Source: Archangium violaceum Cb vi76 (GTDB taxonomy: Bacteria > Myxococcota > Myxococcia > Myxococcales > Myxococcaceae). Taken from it: a DNA stretch of 54,765 bases. The stretch is from assembly GCF_000733295.1 (NCBI RefSeq), contig NZ_JPMI01000303.1, positions 1 through 54,765 of the forward strand. Direction: 5' to 3'. The translations under genes were made by a program, and so were the position numbers. Shown here in pieces: positions 43,601 through 52,354 of the stretch. The notes under the pieces were generated by a model, which saw only the letters and a program-made list of their open reading frames with translations, was not told where the DNA came from and did no database searches. Numbering within the stretch: the stretch's first letter is position 1; every line of letters begins with the position of its first letter.

Positions 43601-43640
43601 GTTCACCGCGAAGTCACCGGGCCCTCCCAGAAGGTTCACC
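43601..43640 (+). promoter_or_regulatory. PHO-box-like array before the second metallophosphoesterase
   Basis: GTTCACC (43601), AGTCACC (43612) and GTTCACC (43634) start at 11-bp steps with a degenerate unit at 43623. The 7-mer equals the GTTCACC unit known for Streptomyces PhoP boxes. ATG 43688 is about 50 nt downstream. Confidence 0.65.
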
Positions 43641-43687
43641 GGGGGGCCATTCCGGTGTTTCAGCGCATGGGTACTTGAAGCGTACCC

Positions 43688-44521
43688 ATGCTCATCCGGA
43701 CACTGGCACATCTGTCGGACCTGCATCTGGACCTCTCCCGCGAGAGCGACGCGACGGCCTCCGCGCTCGTGGAGGCCCTCCTCGCCGAGCGCGTGGACCA
43801 CGTGGTGGTGACGGGAGACCTCACCCACCAGGGCAGCCGGAGCGAGTACCGGCGCTTCCGGGAGCTCTTCGCACCGCTGCTCGACGCCGGCCGGCTCACC
43901 TTCATCCCCGGCAACCATGACCGCACCGGCGAGGACGCCGGAGGCCAGTGGATGAACGGCCAGAAGGTGCGGGTGGAGCAGCACGAGGGCCTCTTCCTCG
44001 TCTGCGTGGACTCCACGGGCCCGCACAACCGCAACTACTTCGCCTGCCATGGCGAGCTGACCCGGGCCGTGCTGGACGAGGTGGACGCGGCCCTGAGCGC
44101 CGCTCCCACCGGCGCGCTCACCGCCGTGCTGCTGCACCACCACGTGCTGCCCCTGCCCGAGGAGAGCCTCCCGGAGCGCTTCGCCACGCGCATGGGCTGG
44201 CCCCACGCCTCGGAGCTGGCGCTGGGCGCCGAGCTCGTCCGCCGCGTCCAGGGCCGGTGCGATCTGATCCTCCACGGGCACCGGCACGTGCCCCGCGAGT
44301 TCGACCTGGGCCCCACCCGGGGCCGCGGGCTGCGCATCTACAACTCGGGCAGCTCCATCGAGCTCGGCCGCTTCCGCCTCTTCCAGCACGCGGCCGGCCG
44401 GCTGGTGGGCGAGCCCGTCTGGCAGGGCTCGGCGCTGCCCCCGGTGCGCAAGCGCTCGGCCCCCAACGTCATGCCCGCCCTGCAATACCTGGCCAGCCAG
44501 CTGACGGTGTCCCTCCTCTGA
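43688..44521 (+). CDS. Calcineurin-like metallophosphoesterase (3',5'-nucleotide phosphodiesterase-type)
   Basis: 277 aa. Dinuclear metal motifs: LSDLHLDL, TGDLTHQG, PGNHDR, LHHHVLP and LHGHRHVP, as in CpdA-like and lipid-A-related phosphoesterases. No signal peptide. Likely phosphodiesterase; substrate open. PHO-box-like repeats in front place it in the phosphate response. Confidence 0.87.
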   Translation: MLIRTLAHLSDLHLDLSRESDATASALVEALLAERVDHVVVTGDLTHQGSRSEYRRFRELFAPLLDAGRLTFIPGNHDRTGEDAGGQWMNGQKVRVEQHEGLFLVCVDSTGPHNRNYFACHGELTRAVLDEVDAALSAAPTGALTAVLLHHHVLPLPEESLPERFATRMGWPHASELALGAELVRRVQGRCDLILHGHRHVPREFDLGPTRGRGLRIYNSGSSIELGRFRLFQHAAGRLVGEPVWQGSALPPVRKRSAPNVMPALQYLASQLTVSLL

Positions 44522-44672
44522 ACTACCTTTGAGACACCTTTGGAGCACCTTCGAAGGACCGCTCGAAGGAGCGCTGCCCGGCTGCCTCCTCCCCTGCTCT
44601 CCGGCCGGCCTTCTTCCCTCCGCGAATGCCACGTTGCCGCCGGCGGGTTGTCCTCACGTACCGGGAGGAGAC

Positions 44673-45053
44673 TTGGGTCGAAGGGCATCCGAAGACGACG
44701 GACGCAAGGTGCTGGTCGTTGACGACGACGCGGACTGGCGGGAGTTCCTCCGGCTGTGTCTCGAGGATCTCGGCTACGAGGCCATCGAGGCCGCCAACGG
44801 CCAGGAGGCACTCGACTCCCTCTCCCAGCAGCGCTACGGCGTGATGCTCCTGGATTTGAACATGCCCGGCATGAACGGCTTCGAGGTGCTGGAGCGGATG
44901 CCTCGCAACGGCAGCCCGCCCCGGGTGGTGTTCCTCACCGCCGCGGCGGCCCATGAGGTGGGCGGCGCCCTCCGCACCGGGCCCCACTACTACCTCCCCA
45001 AGGGCGCCAGCCGGGATCAACTCTCCTTGCTGCTCCAATCTTTGGACGCCTGA
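44673..45053 (+). CDS. Single-domain response regulator
   Basis: 126 aa CheY-like receiver: VLVVDDDAD (Asp17-19 acidic pocket), phosphoacceptor Asp61 in MLLDLNMPGM, Lys110 in YLPKGAS. No output domain, so it should act by protein contact or in a phosphorelay. Start TTG 44673 with GGGAGGAG immediately upstream; no ATG fits. A GTG inside the first beta strand would be too late. Confidence 0.83.
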   Translation: MGRRASEDDGRKVLVVDDDADWREFLRLCLEDLGYEAIEAANGQEALDSLSQQRYGVMLLDLNMPGMNGFEVLERMPRNGSPPRVVFLTAAAAHEVGGALRTGPHYYLPKGASRDQLSLLLQSLDA

Positions 45054-45126
45054 GGCCGCCCCCTGCTGCTATAGCTCGATGCCCGGAGGTTGAACGGCCA
45101 TCGCCCTCGAATTCGCCATCATCCTG

Positions 45127-46404
45127 GTGCTGATCCTCGCCAACGGCATCTTCGCCGGGGCGGAGCTCGCGTTGTTGTCGGTGCGCAAGACGCGCCTGAG
45201 CGAGCTCCTTGACGAGGGCAACCGCGGCGCCCAGGCGGTGCAGGCCCTGCGGGACAACCCCGAGCGCTTCCTGGCCACGGTGCAGATCGGCATCACCGTG
45301 GTGGGCGCCACCGCGGCGGCCTTCGGTGGAGCCTCCATCGCCCAGCGGCTGGTGGAACCGCTCAAGCAGCTGGGGTTGGCGGCGGAGACGGCCGAGAGCG
45401 TGGCCTTCGCGGGCGTGGTGGGGCTGGTGTCCTATCTGTCGCTCGTGCTGGGCGAGCTGGTGCCCAAGTCCCTGGCCCTGCGCTTCTCCGAGGGGTACGC
45501 GCTGTTCATCGCCCGCCCGCTCCGGGGAATCTCCTGGCTGGTGCAGCCGCTGGTGTGGTTCCTCACCGCCAGCTCCAACCTCATCCTGCGCTTCTTCGGA
45601 GACAAGACCAACTTCACCGAGTCGCGCCTGTCCCCGGACGAGCTGCAGCAGCTGGTGGAGGAAGCGGCGAAGTCGGGCTCGTTGGATCCCCGGGCCGGGG
45701 AGATCGCCTCGCGGGCCTTCGATCTCGGCAACATCCCGCTGTCGGCGGTGATGGTGCCGCGCAGCCGCATGGTGGCGCTGCGCCGGCACTCGAGCGCGGA
45801 GGAGATCAAACAGGTGCTGCTGGAGCACGGGCACTCGCGGATGCCGGTGTACGAGGGCTCGCTCGACAACATCGTGGGCTACGTCATCGCGAAGGATCTG
45901 CTGGGCATCGCGTGGGAGGGCCCGCTCATCGTGCTCGAGGACGTGATGAGGCCGGCCTGGTTCGCCTTCGAGTCGATGCGGGCCATCGACGCGCTGAAGG
46001 AGCTGCAGCAGCGGCGGATGCAGCTGGCCATCGTGGTGGACGAGCGCGGAGGGGTGGCGGGACTGGTGACGGTGGAGGACATGGTCGAGGAGCTGGTGGG
46101 AGAGATCGCCAGCGAGTTCGAGAAGCCCGAGGAGCTCCTCAAGCACGAGAGCCCCACCACGGTGGTGGTGCAGGGCACGGCGGCCATCCGGGACGTCAAC
46201 CGGGCCCTGGGGCTCGAGCTGGAAGAGGGCCAGGGCTGGTCCACGGTGGGAGGCCTGTGCTCGGCCGAGGCCGGAACCATCCCCGAGCCGGGAACGAAGC
46301 TGACGCTGGAGGACGGCACGGTGCTGGAGGTGCTGGACTCGAGCCCCCGCCGGGTGCGCACGGTGCGCATCCACCTGCCCCCCCAGGAAGCATCCAAGGA
46401 CTGA
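45127..46404 (+). CDS. CNNM/CorC-type (HlyC/CorC) membrane protein with CBS pair
   Basis: 425 aa. DUF21/CNNM domain with four TM helices (AELALLSVRKTRL, GITVVGATAAAFGG, LVLGELVPKSLALR), two CBS domains at ~215-330 (MVPRSRMVALRRH; LAIVVDERGGVAGLVTVEDM) and a C-terminal CorC_HlyC domain (DVNRALGLELEEGQGWSTVG). Family members affect Mg/Co or haemolysin-like export. GTG 45127 is the first standard start, but it cuts into helix 1; the frame is open upstream to 45094, with an ideal GGAGGT (45085-45090) nine bases before ATC 45100. Confidence 0.9.
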   Translation: MLILANGIFAGAELALLSVRKTRLSELLDEGNRGAQAVQALRDNPERFLATVQIGITVVGATAAAFGGASIAQRLVEPLKQLGLAAETAESVAFAGVVGLVSYLSLVLGELVPKSLALRFSEGYALFIARPLRGISWLVQPLVWFLTASSNLILRFFGDKTNFTESRLSPDELQQLVEEAAKSGSLDPRAGEIASRAFDLGNIPLSAVMVPRSRMVALRRHSSAEEIKQVLLEHGHSRMPVYEGSLDNIVGYVIAKDLLGIAWEGPLIVLEDVMRPAWFAFESMRAIDALKELQQRRMQLAIVVDERGGVAGLVTVEDMVEELVGEIASEFEKPEELLKHESPTTVVVQGTAAIRDVNRALGLELEEGQGWSTVGGLCSAEAGTIPEPGTKLTLEDGTVLEVLDSSPRRVRTVRIHLPPQEASKD

Positions 46405-46473
46405 AGAACGGAGACGGTTGGAGCGGGGGCCGTGGCACCCGCCGGGACACCTCGCCTATCGTGGGTCACCGCC

Positions 46474-47796
46474 ATGCTGCTCCAAGACGCCCTGCACCCT
46501 TCCCTGACGGATCCGATCCTGGACGTCATGAACTTCTTGAACGAGATCGCGCTCCGCTACCCGGAGGCCATCTCGTTCGCGCCCGGCAGGCCCCACGAGA
46601 AGTTCTATGATCCCCAGCAGCTCACGACGTACCTCGACGCGTACGTCCGTCATCTCGGCCAGGAGCGGGGTTTCACCGAGGCGCAGATCCGCACCAACCT
46701 GTTCCAATACGGCCGGACCAACGGACACATCCACGGGCTGATCGCGCGGATGCTGGAGAAGGACGAGGGAATCCGCGTCGCCCCCGAGTCCATCGTCGTC
46801 ACCGCCGGCTGCCAGGAGGGGATGTTCATCTCCTTGCGCGCGCTGTTCTCGAAGGACACCGATGTCCTGCTGGTGGGCATGCCTTGCTACATCGGCATCA
46901 CCGGCGCGGCCAGGCTCCTGGACATCGAGATCGTCCCGGTGGCCGAGCGCGAGGAGGGGCTGGATCTGCACGAGCTCGAGCGCACGGTGGAAACGCTCAA
47001 GGCGCAAGGGAAGCGGCCGCGGGCGCTCTACCTCGTGGCGGACTTCGCCAACCCGTCCGGACGAAGCCTCCCGGAGCCCTCGCGCAAGCGCCTGCTGGAG
47101 ATCGCCGCGCGCGCCGACATGCTCATCCTCGAGGACAACCCCTATGGGTTCTTCTACCGGGAGGGCCCCCGCAAACCCACCCTCAAGTCGATGGATGACC
47201 GGGGACAGGTCATCTACCTGGGCTCGTTCTCGAAATCCGCCTTCCCGGGCCTGCGCGTGGGCTACGCGGTGGCGGATCAACGGGTGCTCGGCCCGACGAA
47301 CGAGCCGCACCTGCTGGCCGAGGAGTTCTCGAAGATCAAGAGCCTGCTGACCGTGAACACGTCGGCCATCTGCCAGGCCATCATCGGCGGCATGCTGGTG
47401 ATGAACGGCTGCAGCCTCCTCGAGGCGAACCACGAGGCGATCCGCTTCTACAAGGAGAACATGGACGCGACGCTCCAGGCCCTGGAGCGCCACTTCCCGA
47501 GAAGCGAGGCCTGGGCACGCGACGTGACGTGGAACGTCCCGGACGGTGGCTTCTTCCTCGTGATGAAGCTCCCCATCGAGGCGGATGAGGCCCTGCTCGA
47601 GCAGTCCGCGCGGCACCACCAGGTCATCTGGACGCCGATGCGCTACTTCTACCTCGGCACCGGTGGCGAGCATGAGCTCAGGCTCTCCGTCAGCTACCTC
47701 ACACCGGAGAGAATCGAGGAGGGCGTGTCCCGCCTGGCCAGGCTGCTCAAGACGACGCTGGAGCAGCGCGGCGCGCGAGCGCTCCAGGCGGGGTGA
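46474..47796 (+). CDS. PLP-dependent aminotransferase, fold type I (MocR/2-aminoadipate-type)
   Basis: 440 aa. SFAPGRPHEKFY near the N-terminus, TAGCQEG, DFANPSGRSL with PLP ring ligands, EDNPYGFFY and the Schiff-base Lys254 in LGSFSKSAFPGLRVGY. Lacks the GntR DNA-binding arm. Family members include 2-aminoadipate and aromatic aminotransferases as well as VlmF in valanimycin formation. GTG 46432 is an alternative start with GGAG upstream; ATG 46474 was preferred because homologues begin near MLLQDALHPSL. Ends 23 bp before a convergent hydroxyphenylpyruvate enzyme. Confidence 0.9.
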   Translation: MLLQDALHPSLTDPILDVMNFLNEIALRYPEAISFAPGRPHEKFYDPQQLTTYLDAYVRHLGQERGFTEAQIRTNLFQYGRTNGHIHGLIARMLEKDEGIRVAPESIVVTAGCQEGMFISLRALFSKDTDVLLVGMPCYIGITGAARLLDIEIVPVAEREEGLDLHELERTVETLKAQGKRPRALYLVADFANPSGRSLPEPSRKRLLEIAARADMLILEDNPYGFFYREGPRKPTLKSMDDRGQVIYLGSFSKSAFPGLRVGYAVADQRVLGPTNEPHLLAEEFSKIKSLLTVNTSAICQAIIGGMLVMNGCSLLEANHEAIRFYKENMDATLQALERHFPRSEAWARDVTWNVPDGGFFLVMKLPIEADEALLEQSARHHQVIWTPMRYFYLGTGGEHELRLSVSYLTPERIEEGVSRLARLLKTTLEQRGARALQAG

Positions 47797-47819
47797 CCGG
47801 AACCGCCGGGCGGCGCGAG

Positions 47820-48944
47820 CTACCCGACGTTCGCCTTCCGCTCCTTGCGCATCATCTCCTGCTCCACGGACTGGTAGAGCGCACGGATGTTGGCCGTACC
47901 GAACCCCCGCGCCGACTTGCGCTGGATGACCTCGAAGAAGAGCGTGCGCCGGGGGTGGACCGAGCGGGTGAAGACCTGCAGCAGGTACCCCGCGTTGCCC
48001 TCGCGATCCACCAACACATGGTTCTCGCGCAGCTGCTCCAGATCCTCGGACAGCGTGCCGACCCGCGCCGGGAGCGCTTCGTAGTAGCCGGCGGGGCTGT
48101 CCAGCAGGGGCATCTGGCGCGCGCGCAGCACGCGGACGGCCTCGAGGATGTCCTCCGTGAGGAAGGCCATGTGCTGCACACCCGCCCCGCGGTGGTTGCT
48201 CAGGAAGTGGTCGATCTGCCCCGGGCGCTTGCCGGACATCGGCTCCATCAGCGCGAAGCACACCCCGCCGCCGGAGGCATCCTGCACCACCTTGGAGTTC
48301 ATGCCCCCGTACTGCGTCGCCACGTTCTCCTCGTGGCTCTGCTTCAGGCCGAACAGCCGCCCATAGGCGTCCACCGTCTCCTGGAGCGTGCCCGGGATCA
48401 GGCACAGGGCCAGATGGTCCAGCGAGGCCAGGAGATCGCGCTCCGAGGCGGGAGCCACCACCGGCTGGAAACGGCCCGGCCAGAAATCCCCCTCGGGCGA
48501 CGCGCGCTCGATGAAGGAGTGCACCAGGTCACCCACCGGGGCGGCCACCGTCGCCCGCACCAGACGTCCGTGAGGACCCTCGTACACCCGCGGCTCGTGC
48601 ACCGGTGTCGCGCCCCGCCGCACCGCCTCGTGGAAGGCCGCCGCCGCATCCTCCGTGCGGAACGCCACGTCCTTGACTCCGTCCCCGTGGACCGCGACGT
48701 AGTCCGCGGCCTCATCCGTGGCCACCAGGGACTGGGTGAGAATCAGCCGGATGCGGCCCAGCTTGAGCAGGAGGCTGATGCGGCCCTGCTGCCCCGTCTC
48801 CGGACCGGCCCTTCCCGTCACCCGGAAACCGAAGCCGGCGCAGTACACCTCCGCCGCCTCCTCCAGCTGGCCCACATACAGCTCGAGATGATCGACCCCA
48901 GCGAAGTTCAAGTTCAGCTCTCTTCCTCGAGGCCGCCGAGACAC
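47820..48944 (-). CDS. 4-hydroxyphenylpyruvate-dependent dioxygenase family, 4-hydroxymandelate-synthase-like
   Basis: 374 aa from GTG 48944; TTG 48911 (preceded by AGGAAGAGAG) may be the real start. Fe(II) ligands His177 (IDHLALCL-type), His258 (GAGVQHMAF) and Glu338 (FFEVIQR) are intact. HPPDs normally have FPINEP and GNFKALF; this one has CFALMEP and ANIRALY, with Ile353 at the position where HPPD has Phe. Both are features of hydroxymandelate synthase (HmaS). The reaction is O2-dependent decarboxylation and hydroxylation of 4-hydroxyphenylpyruvate, to homogentisate or 4-hydroxymandelate. Convergent with the aminotransferase. Confidence 0.88.
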   Translation of the reverse strand: MSRRPRGRELNLNFAGVDHLELYVGQLEEAAEVYCAGFGFRVTGRAGPETGQQGRISLLLKLGRIRLILTQSLVATDEAADYVAVHGDGVKDVAFRTEDAAAAFHEAVRRGATPVHEPRVYEGPHGRLVRATVAAPVGDLVHSFIERASPEGDFWPGRFQPVVAPASERDLLASLDHLALCLIPGTLQETVDAYGRLFGLKQSHEENVATQYGGMNSKVVQDASGGGVCFALMEPMSGKRPGQIDHFLSNHRGAGVQHMAFLTEDILEAVRVLRARQMPLLDSPAGYYEALPARVGTLSEDLEQLRENHVLVDREGNAGYLLQVFTRSVHPRRTLFFEVIQRKSARGFGTANIRALYQSVEQEMMRKERKANVG

Positions 48945-49160
48945 GGGCCAACCCTCGACGCAACCGCACTGCGAGAGTAAAGGGGCTGCACTTTTTCACA
49001 TCCAGGAAGAGAAGGGAATCCGAACCAGGGGGACACCCGCGGCCCCCGCTCCCCGCGCGGTCGCCACCTCGCCCTCCGGAGCGGCCAGGTGGTGGTAGGC
49101 CATGGGCGCCACCAGCAGGGGCATGGCCATGCCTCTCCCTTACGCCCCGTGCACTGCCGG
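48945..49160. other. Intergenic, 216 bp
   Basis: Upstream of the HPPD-family gene and downstream of the stress-protein gene, both on the minus strand. I see no gene, hairpin or repeat worth reporting. Confidence 0.5.
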
Positions 49161-50099
49161 TCACGTTCCAGCGGCGTGTGGGGCCTCCTGCCCCAAGATG
49201 AGCACGTCACAGGTGCTCTCCCTGGCGACCTGCGGCCCCGTGTGCGGACGCACGATCCGGCTCAGCCCCAAACGCAGGTGCCTTCCAACAACCACCAGGT
49301 CCGCCTGCTCCTCCTGGGCGATCTCCAGAATGGAGGCGGTGGCATCGCCAGAACGGACGATCTCGTCGAAGTACACCCCGGCGTCACGGTACGGGGCCAG
49401 GAACCGTTGCAACTCGGCGCGCGCCTGTGCCTTGGCTTCGCGCTGGTACTCCAGGATGCGGGAGAGCTGAGCTCCCGACTGGTGGAGGACGAGCGCGTAG
49501 GAGGTGTCGTAGTCGTGCAGCACGGCCACGCGGCTCACACCGGGGCACAGGTGGAGCACTGCCTCCAAGGCATGCCGGGACGCTTCCGTGAAGTCCACGG
49601 CCACCAGGGGGCGCTGGTACGGACACACCGGAGGCGGCCCGACGATGAGGAGCGCGGTGGGGATGCTCTCGATGAGCCCTCCGGCCAACCGCTCCCGCAT
49701 TCTCGCCAGGAGCGAGCTGGGGTGGCGAGGCCTCCCCAGCACGACCAACTCCGCACCGAAGTCCCGCGCCGCCTGGGTGAGGGACTCCGCCGGTATGCCC
49801 CGCACCAGCAGGCTACGCACCTTGCATACGACTCGCGCGCGTGCCTCCTGGGTGAGGAGCACCGACTCCTCGAGGGCATGCCGGGCGAGCGCTTCTTCCT
49901 CTTCGTCGCGGCCCCCCACGGTGGCTTTGAGCACGTGGACAAGGAGGATTTCCGCTCCCTCCCGGAGGGGAAGCTGGAGCGCCCGCTCCAGCGCACAAGA
50001 GGCGTGGGGGGAGAAATCCGTGGCCACCAGGACGCGGCTCAACCCCACCGTCCTTCCTGGCCCGAGGCCCTCGGACGCCATTGGCTCGTGCGTCATCAT
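49161..50099 (-). CDS. Tandem universal stress protein
   Basis: 312 aa made of two UspA folds (~20-150 and ~160-300). Domain 1: RVLVATDFSPHASCALERAL, and VVLGRPRHPSSL in place of the ATP motif GxxGxS; domain 2: PLVAVDFTEASRHALEAVL with VVVGRHLRLGLSR. The ATP-binding Gly pattern is imperfect in both. Probably cytosolic stress-related adaptor. Its ATG 50099 is one base from the antiporter stop, so it is cotranslated with the cation/proton antiporter. Confidence 0.9.
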   Translation of the reverse strand: MMTHEPMASEGLGPGRTVGLSRVLVATDFSPHASCALERALQLPLREGAEILLVHVLKATVGGRDEEEEALARHALEESVLLTQEARARVVCKVRSLLVRGIPAESLTQAARDFGAELVVLGRPRHPSSLLARMRERLAGGLIESIPTALLIVGPPPVCPYQRPLVAVDFTEASRHALEAVLHLCPGVSRVAVLHDYDTSYALVLHQSGAQLSRILEYQREAKAQARAELQRFLAPYRDAGVYFDEIVRSGDATASILEIAQEEQADLVVVGRHLRLGLSRIVRPHTGPQVARESTCDVLILGQEAPHAAGT

Positions 50100-50100
50100 G

Positions 50101-51414
50101 TCAGTGTCCTCCCTCGCGTACGGAGATGTTCCTGGGCGGCCGGGGCGCTCGGCTCCGCGGTGGACGAGGCGCCTGGGGGGTAGACACGGCAGTGGCCGTG
50201 GGGCGAGGACCGGCCAGTAGCCGCTTCACGCCCAGAATGAAGAGGCCCGTGAGGAACAGGTTGAGGGACAGGGACAGCAGGGCCACGGTCGTCGCCGTGC
50301 CGTTGATGCCATATCCCAGTGACACGACGAGCACGCCGGCGCCGACCTCTCCTCGTGGAAAGAGACCAATCGCCAGGGCGAGCCGTTCGCGCAGGCTTGC
50401 CTCCCGGCGGTAGCACAGCGCCGGAAACATCTTCCCCAGGTTGGACAGGAGGGTCACCGCCAGCACATGGAGGGCGATGAGGCCCCAGCCCGGGCTGCCA
50501 CCCGCGACGGCGCTGATGCTCTGCTCGGATTCCGGTGCCGCCCCTGCCCCACCCAGGGCGGGCATCGACAGCCCCACGAGAACCATGAAGCCGCCGGAGA
50601 TGAGGGTGGCGACACGCTGCTCGCCCGGCGTATCGAGTCCAGGGAGCTCCCCCTCCAACGCGTCCTTCTCGTGCAGGCCGTGCTCGGGATTGGCGATCAT
50701 GCAGCCCAGGATGAAGGCCGGCAGGAGGACCTCGAAGTGGACCGCCGCGTCGGAGTCCAGGTACCCCGTCCCAAGGTAGATGGCCTCGGAGGCGAGCGCG
50801 AGCAGCACCGAATAGCCGAGCACCCAAGGCCAGCTGTACGGGATGTGCCAGCGGTGCAGGTACTTCCACCCCGCCCAGAGGAGCAGGACGATGAGCGCGA
50901 TGACGCCCCCGAGCTGCCAGCGGAAGCCGACGAGCAGCACCGTGAGCGGCACCATGAGCAGGATGGTGTCCAGGTCGTCGAAGATGGCGAGGATGCGGGC
51001 CTTGCGGAACATCCACGTCACGCCCAGGCCCGCGGCGGTGAGCATGGAGAAGAGCACCCCGGCGCTCGTTGGCGCGGCGAATCGCCCTTGAAGCAGAGCT
51101 TCCTTCCACAGGTCGAACTGTCCCCAGAACTCGGGGGGAGCCAGGACGAAGACGAAGTAGAGGGTGACGAAAATCCACGGAAAGGTCGCCGCCGTCGCGG
51201 CCACCACGTAGTCCCACCCGTACTGGCGCATGTTCGACTTATCCAGGTCGAACTCCTGCCCCACGTGAATCATGATGAAGGCGAGCCCCACCATGGTGAG
51301 CAGCCGGATGACGTGCGTCAGCGGCTCGTAGACACCTGGCCCGAGCGCGGGAAGCGCCTGCGAAGCCACCAGTCCTCCGAGAAGGAGGACGGAATAAACG
51401 AGGACTTTGCGCAT
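50101..51414 (-). CDS. Monovalent cation:proton antiporter (CPA2-type)
   Basis: 437 aa, about 12 TM helices. Core features: the discontinuous helix IFDDLDTILLMVPL with adjacent acidic pair, the cytoplasmic FPRGEVGAGVL motif and VGLSMPAL. Exchanges Na+/K+ for H+ in the inner membrane. ATG 51414 was chosen over an upstream start because AAGGAGGAG lies 6-14 nt before it and the first TM follows. C-terminal Arg/Pro tail is probably disordered. Coupled with the universal stress protein, a known association for ion-homeostasis operons. Confidence 0.88.
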   Translation of the reverse strand: MRKVLVYSVLLLGGLVASQALPALGPGVYEPLTHVIRLLTMVGLAFIMIHVGQEFDLDKSNMRQYGWDYVVAATAATFPWIFVTLYFVFVLAPPEFWGQFDLWKEALLQGRFAAPTSAGVLFSMLTAAGLGVTWMFRKARILAIFDDLDTILLMVPLTVLLVGFRWQLGGVIALIVLLLWAGWKYLHRWHIPYSWPWVLGYSVLLALASEAIYLGTGYLDSDAAVHFEVLLPAFILGCMIANPEHGLHEKDALEGELPGLDTPGEQRVATLISGGFMVLVGLSMPALGGAGAAPESEQSISAVAGGSPGWGLIALHVLAVTLLSNLGKMFPALCYRREASLRERLALAIGLFPRGEVGAGVLVVSLGYGINGTATTVALLSLSLNLFLTGLFILGVKRLLAGPRPTATAVSTPQAPRPPRSRAPRPPRNISVREGGH

Positions 51415-51621
51415 CACCGCTCCTCCTTCTCCCCCCTCTTGAATGAAGGTAGGGGATGGGTCGGCCCGCATCAGAACTGCCGCTCCCTCCCCCGCCAGTC
51501 AGCGAGGCGGGGAACGCTTCATCCAGGGGCTGTGCCCCACGTCCATCCAGGGAGCGGGCGGGCTGGGGCCCCCTGACACCCGTGCCCCGTGCCACCGGGA
51601 ACGGGAGGGCCCTGCTGCTCG

Positions 51622-51657
51622 TGACCCTTTGACCGAAAAATAAAAACGGGTCATATT
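51622..51657 (+). promoter_or_regulatory. TetR promoter with flanking inverted repeat
   Basis: TTGACC (51629-51634), 17-nt A-rich spacer, CATATT (51652-51657). TGACCC (51622-51627) and GGGTCA (51648-51653) form an inverted repeat around the -35 and spacer. The transcription start would fall at or next to ATG 51664, so the transcript may be leaderless. Confidence 0.55.
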
Positions 51658-51663
51658 GTCTTC

Positions 51664-52350
51664 ATGGCAGCGTCTTCTCCCCCAGTGGCTACGCCTGCTG
51701 GCCGCTCATCCACCGAGGTCCGGCGTCAGCGCATCCTCCAGGTGGCCAAGAGCCACTTCGAGCGCTTCGGCTTCCGCCGCACGCGCATCGAGGACATCGC
51801 CCGCGAGGCGGGGATCGCCAAGGGGGCCGTCTACCTGGAGTTCGAGAGCAAGGAAGTCCTGCTCCACGCGGTCATCGGCACCCTGTTCGAGGAGATTGGG
51901 CGCCGGTATGCCGCGGAGGTGCTGCCGCTGGAGTCGCCCCGCGAGCGGTTGCGCGCCACGCTGCGCTTCTCCTACCGCGAGCTCTCCCGCGATACCTTGT
52001 TCGAGCGGCTCGTCCGTGAGGATCCCGAGGTGGCGGTGCTCCGCTCCCTGGCCGAATCCGGAGACAACCCGCGCAAGGCGGATGCCCAGTTGGAAATGAT
52101 TCGCGGCTGGGTGCGCGAGGGCATCGAGCGGGGCGAGCTCCGCTCCGATCTGGACATCGAAGCGGTGCCCTTCGTCCTGGGGCTGATGCGCTTCCTGCAC
52201 TACCACACCGGGCTCGTCACCACGGGAGACCGCATCTCCCGTGAGCGCCTGCTCGATGGCGTCATCGACATCTTCATCGCGGGCCTCTCCGCGCCCGCCC
52301 CCACCCCGCCATCCCAGGCCAAGAGCCCGGGCCGCGGCTCCAAGAGGTAA
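51664..52350 (+). CDS. TetR-family transcriptional regulator
   Basis: 228 aa. N-terminal HTH (RRQRILQVAKSHFERFGFRR, TRIEDIAREAGIAKGAVYLEF) and a helical ligand domain; Pro/Ser/Lys-rich tail. Four nucleotides before the ABC ATPase gene, so it most likely regulates its own operon through the upstream inverted repeat. Ligand unknown. Confidence 0.93.
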   Translation: MAASSPPVATPAGRSSTEVRRQRILQVAKSHFERFGFRRTRIEDIAREAGIAKGAVYLEFESKEVLLHAVIGTLFEEIGRRYAAEVLPLESPRERLRATLRFSYRELSRDTLFERLVREDPEVAVLRSLAESGDNPRKADAQLEMIRGWVREGIERGELRSDLDIEAVPFVLGLMRFLHYHTGLVTTGDRISRERLLDGVIDIFIAGLSAPAPTPPSQAKSPGRGSKR

Positions 52351-52354
52351 GGCC

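Noticed and set aside
42203-44632. 809-codon minus-strand frame opposite the glycosyltransferase and metallophosphoesterase
   Set aside because: Same shadow pattern; no motifs, while the plus strand has complete families.
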